64,000 bases of DNA from Heloderma charlesbogerti (GCA_026122225.1 JANEZZ010000520.1:496001-560000); one strand, 5' to 3'. Counted from the stretch's first letter, positions 22,862-32,871 are shown. Notes: a model not told the origin generated them from the sequence alone. Numbers and translations: made by a program.

Positions 22862-23655
22862 TAGGGATGGGCGAAAGTCCCTTACCTGTTCTCGAAGCTT
22901 GCTTCGCGGTGGGGGGGAGGCACTTTGGTTCTCCCCCTGAAGTTCAGGCAAGGGGGGGGAGGCACCCCGCCTCGCCCGGCTGAAATTCAGGCCAGGTAGA
23001 AGCACCCCGTCTACCCGGCCGTGAAAAAAAAGTAAACAAAAAACAAAAAACACACACACCCGTGATAGGCTACGTAATGATTTACATAGCCTATCACGGC
23101 TAGATTTCCAAAGTCAGCCGTGATAGGCTACGTAAATCGTCACGTAGCCTATCACGGGTGACTTTGAAAAAAAAAAAAAGCACATATGCGTTGCCCTTAT
23201 TTTCGCCGTAGTCTATGTAAATCTTTACGTAGACTAGATGTGCCAAACTAAGGAACGCAAATGGCGGTGCCCCATGGGCTCCACCATTTGCGTACACACT
23301 TTTTTTTTTTTTCAAAGTCACCCGTGATAGGCTACGTAACGATTTACATAGCCTATCACGGCTGACTTTGGAAATCTAGCCTTGATAGGCTACGTAAATC
23401 GTTACGTAGCCTATCATGGGTGTGTTGTTGTTGTTTTTTTTACTTTTTTTTCGCGGCCGGGTAGACGGGGTGCTCCTCCCCGGCCTGAATTTTGGCGGCG
23501 AGGGATGGGGCGCCTCCCCCCTGGCCTGAATTTCGGCTGGGCGAGGCGGGGTGCCTCCCCCCCCCTCGCCTGAACTTCGGGAGGAGAACCGAAGCGCCTC
23601 CCCCCCACCGCGAAGCAAGCTGTGGGACCAGGTAAGTCCCTTTCGTCCATCCCTA
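22862..23655. mobile_element. Palindrome-array hAT-like element, copy 3, at the gag/pro deletion; no TSD
   Basis: Starts TAGGGATGGGCGAAAGTCCC and ends GTCCCTTTCGTCCATCCCTA. Unlike all other copies both ends are the same terminus type, inverted, so the whole 794 bp is a large inverted repeat. P1 units lie at about 23061-23100, 23116-23156, 23200-23235 (TAGTCTACG variant), 23322-23362 and 23381-23421. P2-type arms (CGCAAATGGCGG/CCACCATTTGCG) lie at 23253-23294. The flanks CTGTACAT and GTCCCACG do not match. Gag sequence ends on the left and mid-protease/linker sequence begins on the right, so retrotransposon sequence has been lost here. Confidence 0.85.
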
Positions 23656-24035
23656 GTCCCACGTTGAGCAGATTCAGTTTCACTTGGCCAAGGTTCCCCT
23701 ATACCCAATCGTGCTGGGTGTTTCCTGGCTCTCTAAGCATAATCCTCAGATTTCTTGGGGGCTTCAGAAGGTGGAGTTTGCGTCTCCCTACTGCCGGGAG
23801 CATTGCCTCCCAATCGAGGCGCCAGTCCCAGTCCAGGCCTTAACCCTTTCCTCCCCCTCCTCATTTGTTTCTGGCAGTTCTTCTGCTACCGTCATCCTCC
23901 CAGAGAAGTATGCGGCTTTTCAGGATGTTTTTGACAGGAAGGAGGCCAACCAGCTCCCACCCACACTGCCCTTTTGACTGTGCCATTAACCTCATTCCGG
24001 GGGCGACCATCCCCACTGGCTGGCTGTATTCGATG
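23656..24035 (+). pseudogene. Gypsy protease C-terminal part and linker to reverse transcriptase
   Basis: The plus-strand frame at about 23660-23977 reads QIQFHLAKVPLYPIVLGVSW then SKHNPQISW. This is the segment that follows the DSG active site in chromovirus proteases. Further on ILPEKYAAFQDVFDRKEAN is the usual start of the RT domain leader. The active-site DSG is not present in the window, so it was lost in the upstream deletion. A frame change occurs near 23965-23975, and the text continues to the insertion point at 24035. Confidence 0.8.
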
Positions 24036-24938
24036 TAGGGATGGGGGAGAATTTCTCCCCAAAACTTCGGGGGGCCGAGTGCCAACGTGTTCGGCCCCCC
24101 AAAGTAGTTTCGGGGAGAAATTCTCCGCACCTCCCCGCACCCCGCACCCCCCCCCCCGGGACGGGACTTACCTTTCCCGAATGTCCCTCCCAGTGGCGGG
24201 TCCCGGCGGCGGTTCATCAGGTCTTCGACAGGGGCAGAGGTGGCAGCCGGTCTTTCGACCCGCTGCCGCCGCCGCCATTCCAATAAAAGTTAAAAAAAAA
24301 AAACGCCCCCGTGATAGGCTACGTGACGATTAATGTAGCCTATCACAGCTAGATTTGCAAAGTCAGCTGTGATAGGCTACGTAAATCATCACGTAGCCTA
24401 TCACGGGTGACTTTAAAAAAAAAAAAAAGCGCGTATGGCTAATGGCGGCCCCCATAGGGAGCCGCCATTCACGTTCCTTATTTGGTCGCTGTAGTCTACG
24501 TAAAGATTTATGTAGACTGCAGCGACCAAATAAGGAACGCGAATGGCGGCTCCCTATGGGGGCCGCCATTTGCGAACATGCTTTTTTTTTTTTTTTTTAA
24601 GTCACCCGTGATAGGCTACGTGACGATTAACGTAGCCTATCACAGCTGACTTTGCAGATCTAGCCGTGATAGGCTACGTTAATCGTCACGTAGCCTGTCA
24701 CGGGGGCGTTGTTTTTTTTTTTAACTTTTAATTTCGCGGCCGGGCAAGGCGAGGCGCCTCCTCCCCGGCCTGAATTTTGACCTGGCGAGGTGGGAAGCCT
24801 CTCCCCCGGCCTGAATTTCGGCCGGACGAGGCGGGAAGCCTCCCCCCCCGGCCTGAACTTCGGGGGGAGCAGCGAAGCGCCTCCCCCCCACCGCGAAGCA
24901 AGCTGCGAGACCAGGTAAGTGGATTTCGTGCACCCCTA
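24036..24938. mobile_element. Palindrome-array hAT-like element, copy 4, in Gypsy pol with perfect TSD
   Basis: The 903-bp unit begins TAGGGATGGGGGAGAATTTC and ends GGATTTCGTGCACCCCTA. ATTCGATG occurs on both sides (24028-24035 and 24939-24946). Removing the element and one duplicate leaves the reverse transcriptase leader continuous, so the site is exact. The centre (about 24291-24720) is a near-perfect inverted repeat of about 430 bp. It contains P1 units at 24309-24350, 24366-24407, 24606-24645 and 24664-24702, two P2-like units (ATGGCGGC...GCCGCCAT), and a central P1 variant at 24487-24521. Outward motifs are GACTTACCTTTCC (24165) and CCAGGTAAGTGG (24911). Confidence 0.92.
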
Positions 24939-24946
24939 ATTCGATG

Positions 24947-26206
24947 TTGGAGCTGGAACTTTGAGCTCTGCATGAGTTTTTGGACACAAATCTCAAACAT
25001 GGCTTCATTTGCCCTTCCTCCTCCCCCGCCTGCGCCCCTACCTTTTTTGTTGCCAAACGATCTGGAGAACTCCACCCGGTGCATGACTATAGAGCCCTCA
25101 ATTTGGTCTCCATCCCTGACAAGTACCCCCTCCTCCTCATACCTGAGATGCTGCAGCGCCTGGGGCGAGCCAAGATTTTCACAAAGTTGGACCTGCATGG
25201 TGCCTACAATCTGATTCTCATCCGGGAGGGGGATGAGTGGAAAACCTCTTTCGGAACCCAGTACAGAGCGAATGAATACCTAGTGATGCTGTTTGGGCTC
25301 GCCTGCACGCCCCCCCCCCTTTCACGTTTTATGAATGCCATCTTCCGGGACTATTTGGACACTTTCCTCATTGTTTATCTCAATGATTTACTTATATTTT
25401 CTGAGGACCCCCACGCTCATCAGCATCATGTCTCTGCCGTCCTCCAGCGCCTCTGCGAAAACCATCTGTCTGCCAAGCTGGAGAAATGTGCATTTGACCT
25501 AACCTCTTTGGACTTTCTTGGCTACATTATCTCAGCTGATGGAATCAGGATGGATCCTGAAAAGGTTCAGGCTGTCCTCTCCTGGCAGGCTCCATCCACC
25601 AAGAAGGTCTTGCAACGTTTTCTGGGTTTTGCAAATTTTTACAGAAAGTTCCTGCCCAGCTTTGCTCGGTTGACATCTCCTCTCACAGACCTCCTTAAGG
25701 GCAGGAAATCTCCTTTTCATTGGATGGCATCTGCCCAACAGGCTTTTGAGGAACTTAAGAGGCTTTTCAGTTCTGAGCCGATCCTGTTACATCCCGACCC
25801 AAGGAGACCTTTTGTAGTGCAAACTGATGCCTCTGACTTTGCGGTGGGGGTGGTGCTTTTTCAGCCAGATCGGGCAGGCGGCGGGTTGCAACCCTGCGCA
25901 TACCACTCCAGGAAGCTGAACATGTCTGAGAGGAATTATACCATCTGGGAGAAGGAACTGTTGGCCATCAAGTCCGCTTTGGAGACCTGGCGTCATCTTC
26001 TAGAGAGGGCACAGCACCCAGTCGAATTTAGAACTGACCATCGCAACCTCGAACATCTTCAGACAGCCCGTGCCTTAAACCAGAGGCAGATTAGGTGGTT
26101 GCTTCCCCCCACCCCGGTTCCACCTTAAGATTTGCCATGTGAAGGCCTCCGACAACCTACAAGCAGATGCTCTTTCTCGTAAGCCGGACCTCCAGCCAGG
26201 GGGTTA
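24947..26206 (+). pseudogene. Gypsy reverse transcriptase and RNase H
   Basis: The frame at 24980-26128 carries the RT domain: YRALNLVSIPDKYPL, IFTKLDLHGAYNLI, FGLACTPPPLSRFMNAIF. It continues into the thumb/connection (FLGFANFYRKFLPSFA) and RNase H (VVQTDASDFAVGVVLFQ, WEKELLAIKSALETWRHLL, RTDHRNLEHL). The catalytic box reads VYLNDLLIFS where the family has Y-V/L-D-D, so one metal-binding aspartate is asparagine and activity is expected to be lost. A frameshift near 26105 moves the end of RNase H (LKICHVKASDNLQADALS) to another frame. There is also a stop just upstream of 24980. The polyprotein is dead. Confidence 0.92.
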
Positions 26207-26217
26207 GAGAAATCCCC

Positions 26218-27500
26218 CCCTCTCTGATTCTTCCCCTCCCCCCACCCAGAGCCTGGCGGCAGCTGCAGTGCCTCCCTCTTGGGAGGAGCTCCTTCACTCT
26301 GCACAGGCTCAGGATGCTTTTGTTTGGACATAGGTGGAGGAATTGGGGCTAGCTTCTGTCCCCCACACACACCCTACCCCCTTCTCTTTCAGAGGTGGCC
26401 TGCTTTACCATTCCGGCTGGGTCTATGTGCCTTCTAGACCCCTCCACGAGAATGTCCTCCATCAGTGCCACGACTCCCCCACAGCTGGGCATTTTGGCGT
26501 CGCCAAGACCCTGCATGGAATGACACAAGATTTTTGGTGGCCTCGTGTGTGTCGGGACATCAAGTCCTATGTCGCCTCCTGCCCAACCTGCCAGCGGGTG
26601 AAGGCCCTCTCAGGCAAGCCCACAGGCTTGCTTCACCCCCTGCCTACCCCCTCAGGACCTTGGAAACTGCTCTCCCTTGACTTCATCACTAACTTGCCTC
26701 CCTCACATGGTAAGACCACCATTCTGGTGGTGGTGGATTTGTTTTCTAAGATGGCCCATTTTGTCCCCTGCTCTGGGTTGCCCACAGCCAGGGAGATGGC
26801 GGAGTTGTTTTTGGCACATGTTTTCAGCTCCACGGATGGCCCGAGGGTCTCATTTTGGATAGGGGGGCCCAATTCACTGCTCATTTCTAGAGGGAGCTAC
26901 TTGGGCTTCTACATGTGATGCTCCGTCTTTCCTCCGCCCACCATCCACAGACGGACGGTCAAACCGAGTGCACCAATGCGACTCTGGAGCAATATTTGTG
27001 CTGTTATGTCAATTACCAGCAAGTTGACTGGTTTTCCTTGCTGCATCTCACGGAATTTGCTTATAACAATGCCTGCCATGCTTCCACCCGCCAAACTCCA
27101 TTTTTTGCCAGTTTTGGTTGCCACCCCAAGGCTTTCCCATCCACCTTAGCTCCCTCTTCAGTGCCAGCAGCCCATGACTTTTTAGAGGAGCTGCGAGCAG
27201 TACACCACCTCTTACGGGACTCCCTCAAGCAAGCCAAGACAGCCTACAAGGCCTCTGCGGACCAGCGGCGCCAGCCGGGTCCGTCTCTGCAACTGGGGGA
27301 CTGGGTTTGGTTGTCCACCCAGTACCTCCCCTCTCACTTGCCTGCAAGGAAGCTTGCACCTCACCGCACAGGGCCTTTCCAGATTACTGCCCAGATTAAC
27401 CCTGTTGCTTTTTGCCTGGCTCTCCCCCACTCCATGAAGATCCATCCTGTTTTTCATCGGTCCTTGCTGTCCCCCCTGGTTTCTGGTGACTCATTGCTCG
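26218..27500 (+). pseudogene. Gypsy integrase
   Basis: The frame 26334-26918 holds the zinc-binding HHCC region (HQCHDSPTAGHFGVAKT, SCPTCQRVKAL) and the first catalytic aspartate (LSLDFITNLPP). It then breaks near 26840. The second aspartate block (LDRGAQF) is in the next frame, followed by an internal stop near 26887. The third block (HHPQTDGQTECTNATLEQYL) with the catalytic glutamate lies in frame 26915-27553, followed by FAYNNACHASTRQTPFF and a GPFQI-type C-terminal segment. All three catalytic residues are visible, but not in one frame. Confidence 0.9.
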
Positions 27501-27504
27501 ACTG

Positions 27505-27730
27505 GCTTCCCCCCCCCACTGCCAGTGCTGGTGGAGGGGGAGGAGGAGTTTGAGGTCGCAGAGATTCTGGATTCCCGCCTTTCTCACGGACGCCTGCAAT
27601 ATCTGGTGGACTGGAAGAGGTACAGGCCAGATGAGCGATCCTGGGAACCCACGGAATATGTACATGCTCCATTGCTGCTGAGGCGTTTCCACCAGCTGTA
27701 CCCCCACAAGCCCGGGGGGGTGTCATGGGA
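27505..27730 (+). pseudogene. Gypsy chromodomain
   Basis: A separate frame (27486-27740) encodes EEEFEVAEILDSRLSHGRL, then YLVDWKRYRPDERSWEP and LLLRRFHQLYPH. This is a chromodomain at the integrase C-terminus, the hallmark of chromoviruses, thought to guide integration to marked chromatin. The aromatic cage positions (F/Y, W, W) are recognisable. A frameshift near 27500 separates it from integrase. The 3' LTR begins just after, at 27741. Confidence 0.9.
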
Positions 27731-27740
27731 GCGGGGATGA

Positions 27741-28791
27741 TGTCAGGGTGGGCACTGAGCCCATAGAACCTCAGAGCAGTTCTGATTCTGAGGAGGACCA
27801 GCCGTCCGTGGGAGAGGAGTGCGCTCATCCCTCCCAGGCCCTGCAGCTGGCAGAGATTCCTCCTGCTGGCATTCCAGACATAGTGATCCTGGGAGTGAAA
27901 GAGCATGGGAGGAGGGCTGGCTGGATGCTTGACGCAGATGCAAAGAGCAACAAGCTATGAAGGGCGAGGAAAGGAGGCATAGCGCCCGTTTGGCGCACAA
28001 GCAACGGTCATGTCCAGAGGACCTAAGAGAAAAGGGGAGGGACTCTCCCTAGCCCATAAGTAGGGGTGGACGAAAGTCACTTACCTGTTCTCGAAGGCCG
28101 TTCGCGGTGGGGGGGAGCGCTTCGCTGCTCCCCCCGCGAAGTTCAGGCCGGGGGGGGGAGGCTTCCCGCCTCGCCCGGCCGAAATTCAGGCCAGGGAGGA
28201 GGCGCCTCGCCTCGCCCGGCCGCGAACGCGAAAGTAAAAAAAAAAAAAAAATGCCCCCTGATAGGCTACGTGACGATTCACGTAGCCTATCACGGCTGAC
28301 TTTGCAAATCTAGCCATGATAGGCTACGTGAATCGTCACGTAGCCTATCAGGGGGCGTTTTTTTTTTTTTTTCTTTCATTACAATGGCGGCGGCGGCAGC
28401 CGGTCAAAAGACCGGCTGCCACTCCCGCCTCGCTCCAACACCCGCCGAACCGCCGGCCGGACCAGCCACCGGGAGGGACATTCGCAAAAGGTAAGTCCCG
28501 TCCCGGGGGGGGTGCGGGGGGGGGTGCGGAGGATTTCTCTCCGAAACTTGTTCGGGGGGAAATTCTCCGCCATCCCTACCCATAAGTTCAGGGTCTGCAA
28601 GTGATTCTCGTTCAAACGGGGACCAACTGTTTCCAACCTGGGGCATAGGTTACTCTGCTGTTCATAGCTTAGTCGCTGGTGATAGAGTTATTAAGTTGTA
28701 AAAGGAATAAAGCCTTGAAAAGAATCCTTTGTCTGTGTCTGGAGCTGGCTACTGGAGTAGACTGAAAGAGGCCGGCTAGGGCCCCCTGACA
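27741..28791 (+). repeat. 3' LTR of the Gypsy element, interrupted
   Basis: It matches the 5' LTR from TGTCAGGGTGG to CCCCCTGACA, but is interrupted at 28061-28578 by a palindrome-array element. Without that element and one 8-bp duplicate it is about 525 bp. A purine-rich stretch (GGGAGCGGGGATGA) directly precedes it and is the likely polypurine tract. Confidence 0.92.
28061..28578. mobile_element. Palindrome-array hAT-like element, copy 5, in the 3' LTR with perfect TSD
   Basis: The 518-bp unit starts TAGGGGTGGACGAAAGTCAC and ends AATTCTCCGCCATCCCTA. CCCATAAG flanks both sides (28053-28060 and 28579-28586). The undisrupted target is visible once in the 5' LTR, which proves the duplication. 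Only two P1 units remain (28255-28295, 28315-28352), forming one inverted pair. Outward motifs are CACTTACCTG (28078) and AAAGGTAAGTCC (28487). Confidence 0.93.
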
Positions 28792-29190
28792 CCTGCCTGG
28801 GTTTTAAGATCTTTGGGGGAGGCCCTTCTCCCACTGCCATCAGAGCCACAATTTGTAGAGACACAGGACAGGGCCTTTTCCGTGGCTGCTCCCACACTCT
28901 GGAACTCCCTGACAAGGGAGGCTAGGTGGGCTCCCTCCTTGTTGTCCTTCTGCTGGCAGGCAAATCCTTTTTTTATTCAAGCAGGCCTTTGGCATGTATG
29001 CTGGTCTGTTGCTGAAGTGGATTCTGTTGGACTGCGTGCAGTCTTTTATTGTTGTGTTTTTTAATTGTGTTTTAATCTATTTGTTTTATGATTGTTTTAA
29101 CTAAGTTTACTTTAATCTTGGTTTTATTGGCTACTTTGAGCGCCTTTTTTGGTGGAAAGCAGGATATAAATCAAATAAATAAATAAATAG

Positions 29191-30002
29191 GACTCAATAG
29201 TAGTGTTTTGCTCATAGTTAGATTTTGATTCATTGCCATGTAAGGGTTGGGGAAGAATTTCCCCTCAGATCAGATAGACTGGAGCTCCTGTGCTTTCCCC
29301 ACCCCTACCTTCCTTTGTAACATGGGAAAGCTCATCTGTACAAGTCACTAAGAGCTATTTGCTGTGCAAGCATTTCCAGGGCACCTGCTTTCTGCTTGTG
29401 GCACACTGAGGTCTGGATTTCTCAGTTTGATTCTGGAGGAAGGGAGAGCTGGTGGGTAGATAGCCCCTTTGTTCAGTGACATAGAACCAAAGCTAGCAGA
29501 ATGCACTGCAGACAATATCCATGAGCAAAACTTGATGGATGGCCAGCATCTCCTACTGGACATATGGCATGAAAAAAAATAAAAAGAAACACACCTACCA
29601 CCACTTACTACTTGTTGACCAGACATTTGATACTTCCACACTCCTGCTGACAGTGTTAATGTGAGGATTATTTTTATACTACATAATTGGTATAAAAGCA
29701 CACCAAAGTACTCCAAGAGATAGATATACCTCATCCAGGAAGATATTCACAAGGGGATATTGAGAGACAAGAATGTTAAACCAAATATCAATGCAAGCCA
29801 TGTCTGGCATCTTTATATCTTCATCCAGCAGCAGCATAAGAAAAACTGTATCAAAATGTTCTGTTAAATAAATCTAATCAGTTAACCGACACTGGAGGGG
29901 ATGGAGAACAATTTAGTACATCTGGACTATGTTAAAAAGTTATCAAACCATGCAAAAGACTTGATGTGTAGATACATATCCATAAATCAGAATATTACAG
30001 GA

Positions 30003-30033
<31 letters not shown>

Positions 30034-30419
30034 ATATATGATTAATTTCCAAACATCTAATTGCATAGTATTTAGGGTGTTTTGGATAATTAAACCCTCC
30101 TGAAGAGCAGCTTTGGATGTTAATGATATACATGAATACAGGAAGAACAAGAGCATTCCACTGCTCATATCTGCACATATTATTAATAGCAGGGACTTGC
30201 GCATCTCTAGGAGGATATGCCTATGCGTTACATGTGTTTGACAGCATATGCATCTCCCCATGAGGATACACATCAATACAAAAAGCATAACTCATTATCT
30301 CTTCCTGTATCATGCAGATCATTAACTCCCTGACTGTATATAATGGTATATTTTAACTGAACACCATCTTTTCTTCTACCTCTCATAGAGCATAAAAAGT
30401 GGCAGTTTTACCTGCCCTG
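29191..30419. other. Unassigned non-coding DNA with (AT)n tract
   Basis: No gene seen. A dinucleotide AT run lies at 30003-30030. Confidence 0.45.
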
Positions 30420-31282
30420 TATCAACAGTTATACTTATTTTTCAGTTGTCTTCAGACCTTTCATTTTGCCATTGAGTTTTCTCACTTTCTGACACCAGCT
30501 AGCCTGATTTACTTCTATAACGTTCACCCCAACATCACCCATCAATGCAACAGGTTCACTTTCTGGACACTACTGCACAACTACATAATGGGCAGGTAAG
30601 CACCATGTTATACCAGAAACCTACTGACCACTACAATTTCCACCCAGAACACACCACAGAATCCATTGCCTATAGCCAAGCTCTACCATACAACCATATC
30701 TATCCAGAATCATCATACAGAAACTTTAAACTAGGCATTTGTCAGACTATAATACCAACCCAAGGAAGTGAAAAAACAGATCAGCAAGGCCAGGCTGGTA
30801 CCCAGGGCTAAGCTACTACAGGACAGGCAAAAAAGAGAAAACAGCAGAACACCACTTATTCAAAAACAGTGAGGGAGCACTTCAGCCTCCCAGGACACTC
30901 TGTCAATAACCTTAAGGAGGTCATTCTTGAATAGGGATGCCCATCACTGGGAAGTCTGTCCATCACACATCACATGTGTTAGTTAGCTCACCAATATAAA
31001 GACATCTGTGTTATCACATAATAATTGTTTTGTGGATGGCACTGTCAGTATTTTCTGCATTTTAAATAGCTCTGACCTCATTGTTTACAACTCCTCCCCC
31101 ACCCTCACATATATATCCCTGCCAAGTGAGGATAACACACTTTATGCATCTGTTGAAGTGGACAGTGTCCATAAAAGCTTATGCCATAATAAATGTGTAA
31201 GTCTTTAAAGGTGCCACAAGACTCTGGTGGGTTTTTTTTTTTTTTTTGCTGCAACAGGTTAACCTGGCTACTCCTCTGGAAA
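30420..31282 (+). pseudogene. Penelope-like retroelement 3' fragment (RT end, endonuclease remnant, 3' UTR)
   Basis: The frame at 30545-30811 contains HFLDTTAQLHNGQVSTMLYQ, KPTDHYNFHPEHTTESIAYS and SQALPYNHIY. This corresponds to the C-terminal part of Penelope-like reverse transcriptases (the FLDTTV...LYRKPTD...HP...S-QALRYNRIC pattern). Further on, about 30855-30930 reads TVREHFSLPGHSVNNLKEV, as at the end of the GIY-YIG endonuclease region. A UTR block then ends with GAAGTGGACAGTG, AAAAGCTTATGCC, AATAAATGTGTAAGTCTTTA and GTGCCACAAGACTC. It is 5' truncated and degenerate. The domain match is by memory of the family and was not checked by search. Confidence 0.72.
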
Positions 31283-32353
31283 TTGTGTTCACAGCTGAAG
31301 CTCAGAACATATCAAGCTACTGAATCAGCTCTTAAGATCTATTGTTAAATGAATGACGCAGACAAAAAATCCCATTCTGAGTTCAGGCTTTCTATTTAAA
31401 TCGCTATGTTAACCTTTTCCAGGAAATACTGCTGAGAATGTTTTTATTTGGCTTTTTAAATCACTCCTCATCTAAACCTAAGTGTTGAAGGCTGCAATCC
31501 TAAATACAGTTGGACTAAGCAGGACTAGTTTCTAAATAACTGTGCAAATAGGCTAAAAGATGTTCAAATTTGGTAATATGGTGCAACAGCAGCAGAGGGG
31601 GTGTTTATTAAACCATTAAAGAATGATTAAAGAAGCTGGTGAATGTAGATGCACTCCCTTATTAAATGCCTCATTAGTCATTAGATACTTGAGAGCTAGG
31701 TTGAGATGTGTAAACTTTAGTCTTTGATGGCTCACAGGCTTGTAATTCCATCTTCCCTCAGCAGAATAGAGAGAAGAATAACTCTTTTCAGTCAGTATTT
31801 GTCTTAGGCCAGGTCTACATGGCAGATTATCTCTCTCCTATTTGAGTTTGTTTCCATTGCTTACAGCATTTCATTTGTACATGGATTGTCTGCTCTTTTC
31901 TAGAAGAAGACCTGAAGACATAAGGAAGTACTGATAGGTATTCATAAGGAGCTGTCAACTGCAGCATTCCGATTAGGAAAATTTGAACATGACCTCTTCC
32001 CTACTCCATAATTATAGCACAGAGCTTTGGCTAAATGGATACAGGCACCTTGTTGAATGCATCAGAGATTTATTTTATAGGACCAATTGAGTGCTAACAC
32101 CAAAGCCCTTAACATCTGTATTTCAAAGATGGGAAATGCAAAGTTCACAGCGCAATTCTGAACATAAATATTTCGAAACCTCAAATTAAAATAAAATGCA
32201 TAATAATCACTTACAGTATAAAAGAATTGACATTGCAAAAAAAAATCTTGTATTTTGCTTGGCGTTAATTTTGTCCTGGGTTTGTATTAATATAGCTTAT
32301 GCCAGCCTGGAGGAAACCAGGTTGTGGAAGAGTGGTCAAGAGTGATTTGGTTG
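31283..32353. other. Unassigned non-coding DNA
   Basis: AT-rich. A possible Harbinger-type left end (GGCTGCAATCCTAAATAC) at 31491 has no partner. No gene is seen. Confidence 0.4.
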
Positions 32354-32384
32354 AATAATAATAATAATAATGCTAATAATAATA
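32354..32384. repeat. (AAT)n microsatellite
   Basis: Trinucleotide run with one interruption (GCT). Confidence 0.85.
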
Positions 32385-32459
32385 TGTTGTCCAGAAAGCC
32401 TCTTTGCAAATGAACCTTTGCAGATCATTAAAGGATCTGAAAGTGTTTGTGTTTTTTAA

Positions 32460-32871
32460 GGGAGCAATCCTATTGCTGCTAGACAGTGTCTGCGGGACCA
32501 TAGGATACTTCAGTTTCCTAGATCCGAGGTCAGAGACAGTGCACTGATCTTGGACCCAGGAGTCTGTGCTCCCCGCCCCCTCCCCTCCCCTCCCCATCAG
32601 CATGGAGAGAATGCAACTTTGGAGAGGAAATAAAAGGGGCATTCCAGTAAGTGGGGAGGGGACTAGAGAGGCTGGTTTATGTGGTATCCTGAGGCCTCTC
32701 CAGCCTCCTTCACTCCCCCCCGGAACACCCCAGCTAGACAGGCGAAAAAGCCTGTCTAGCACTAAATGCAGATGGGAAGCCTGGAGGAGGCAAGGATCAC
32801 CTCCACTGCACCTCTCGCTTTGCACTGGTGTTTGGAGTCTTATGAGCATCAAGGGTGACAGGATTGCACCC
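32460..32871. mobile_element. PIF/Harbinger-type MITE, TAA target duplication
   Basis: The ends GGGAGCAATCCTAT and AGGATTGCACCC are imperfect inverted repeats, flanked by TAA on both sides (32457-32459, 32872-32874). A 3-bp TWA duplication is the Harbinger signature. The interior has inverted arms AGGCGAAAAAGCCTGTCTAG around 32740. No transposase. A related copy is at 60.7 kb. Confidence 0.75.

Larger units (their letters stand above)
22032..28791 (+). mobile_element. Ty3/Gypsy chromovirus-type LTR retrotransposon, complete but defective
   Basis: It is bounded by two related LTRs (22032-22560 and 27741-28791), both TGTCAGGG...CCCTGACA. The flanks are CCTGA and CCTGC, a 4-of-5 match for a target duplication. 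The order is gag, protease remnant, reverse transcriptase, RNase H, integrase and chromodomain, which is the chromovirus arrangement (Sushi-like, by resemblance). Three later palindrome-array insertions lie at 22862-23655, 24036-24938 and 28061-28578. The LTRs differ by several percent by eye, so the insertion is not recent. Frameshifts, stops and a deletion of the gag/pro junction make it non-functional. No tRNA primer-binding site was recognised just after the 5' LTR. Confidence 0.93.
21885..29190 (+). mobile_element. L2-clade LINE fragment split by the Gypsy insertion
   Basis: The left piece, 21885-22031, translates on the plus strand to LQQLHWLPVCFQAQFKVL and KALYDLGLGYLKNRILPYEP. The right piece, 28792-29190, continues with the C-terminal block (DRAFSVAAPTLWNSL, LLSFCWQANPFFIQAG). 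It then runs into the L2 3' UTR ending in GGATATAAATCAAATAAATA. The two halves are in the same orientation and adjacent in the family order. This shows that the 6.8-kb Gypsy element inserted into an existing L2 copy. Confidence 0.85.

Noticed and set aside
24291..24720. Long hairpins as microRNA precursors
   Set aside because: Arms are far longer than a pri-miRNA stem and repeated across copies. No sequence evidence of a specific mature product.
22862..24938. Regularly spaced palindromes resembling a CRISPR array or integron attC sites
   Set aside because: The setting is vertebrate. The units lie inside transposons with 8-bp duplications, spacers are themselves repeats, and no cas or integrase partner exists.
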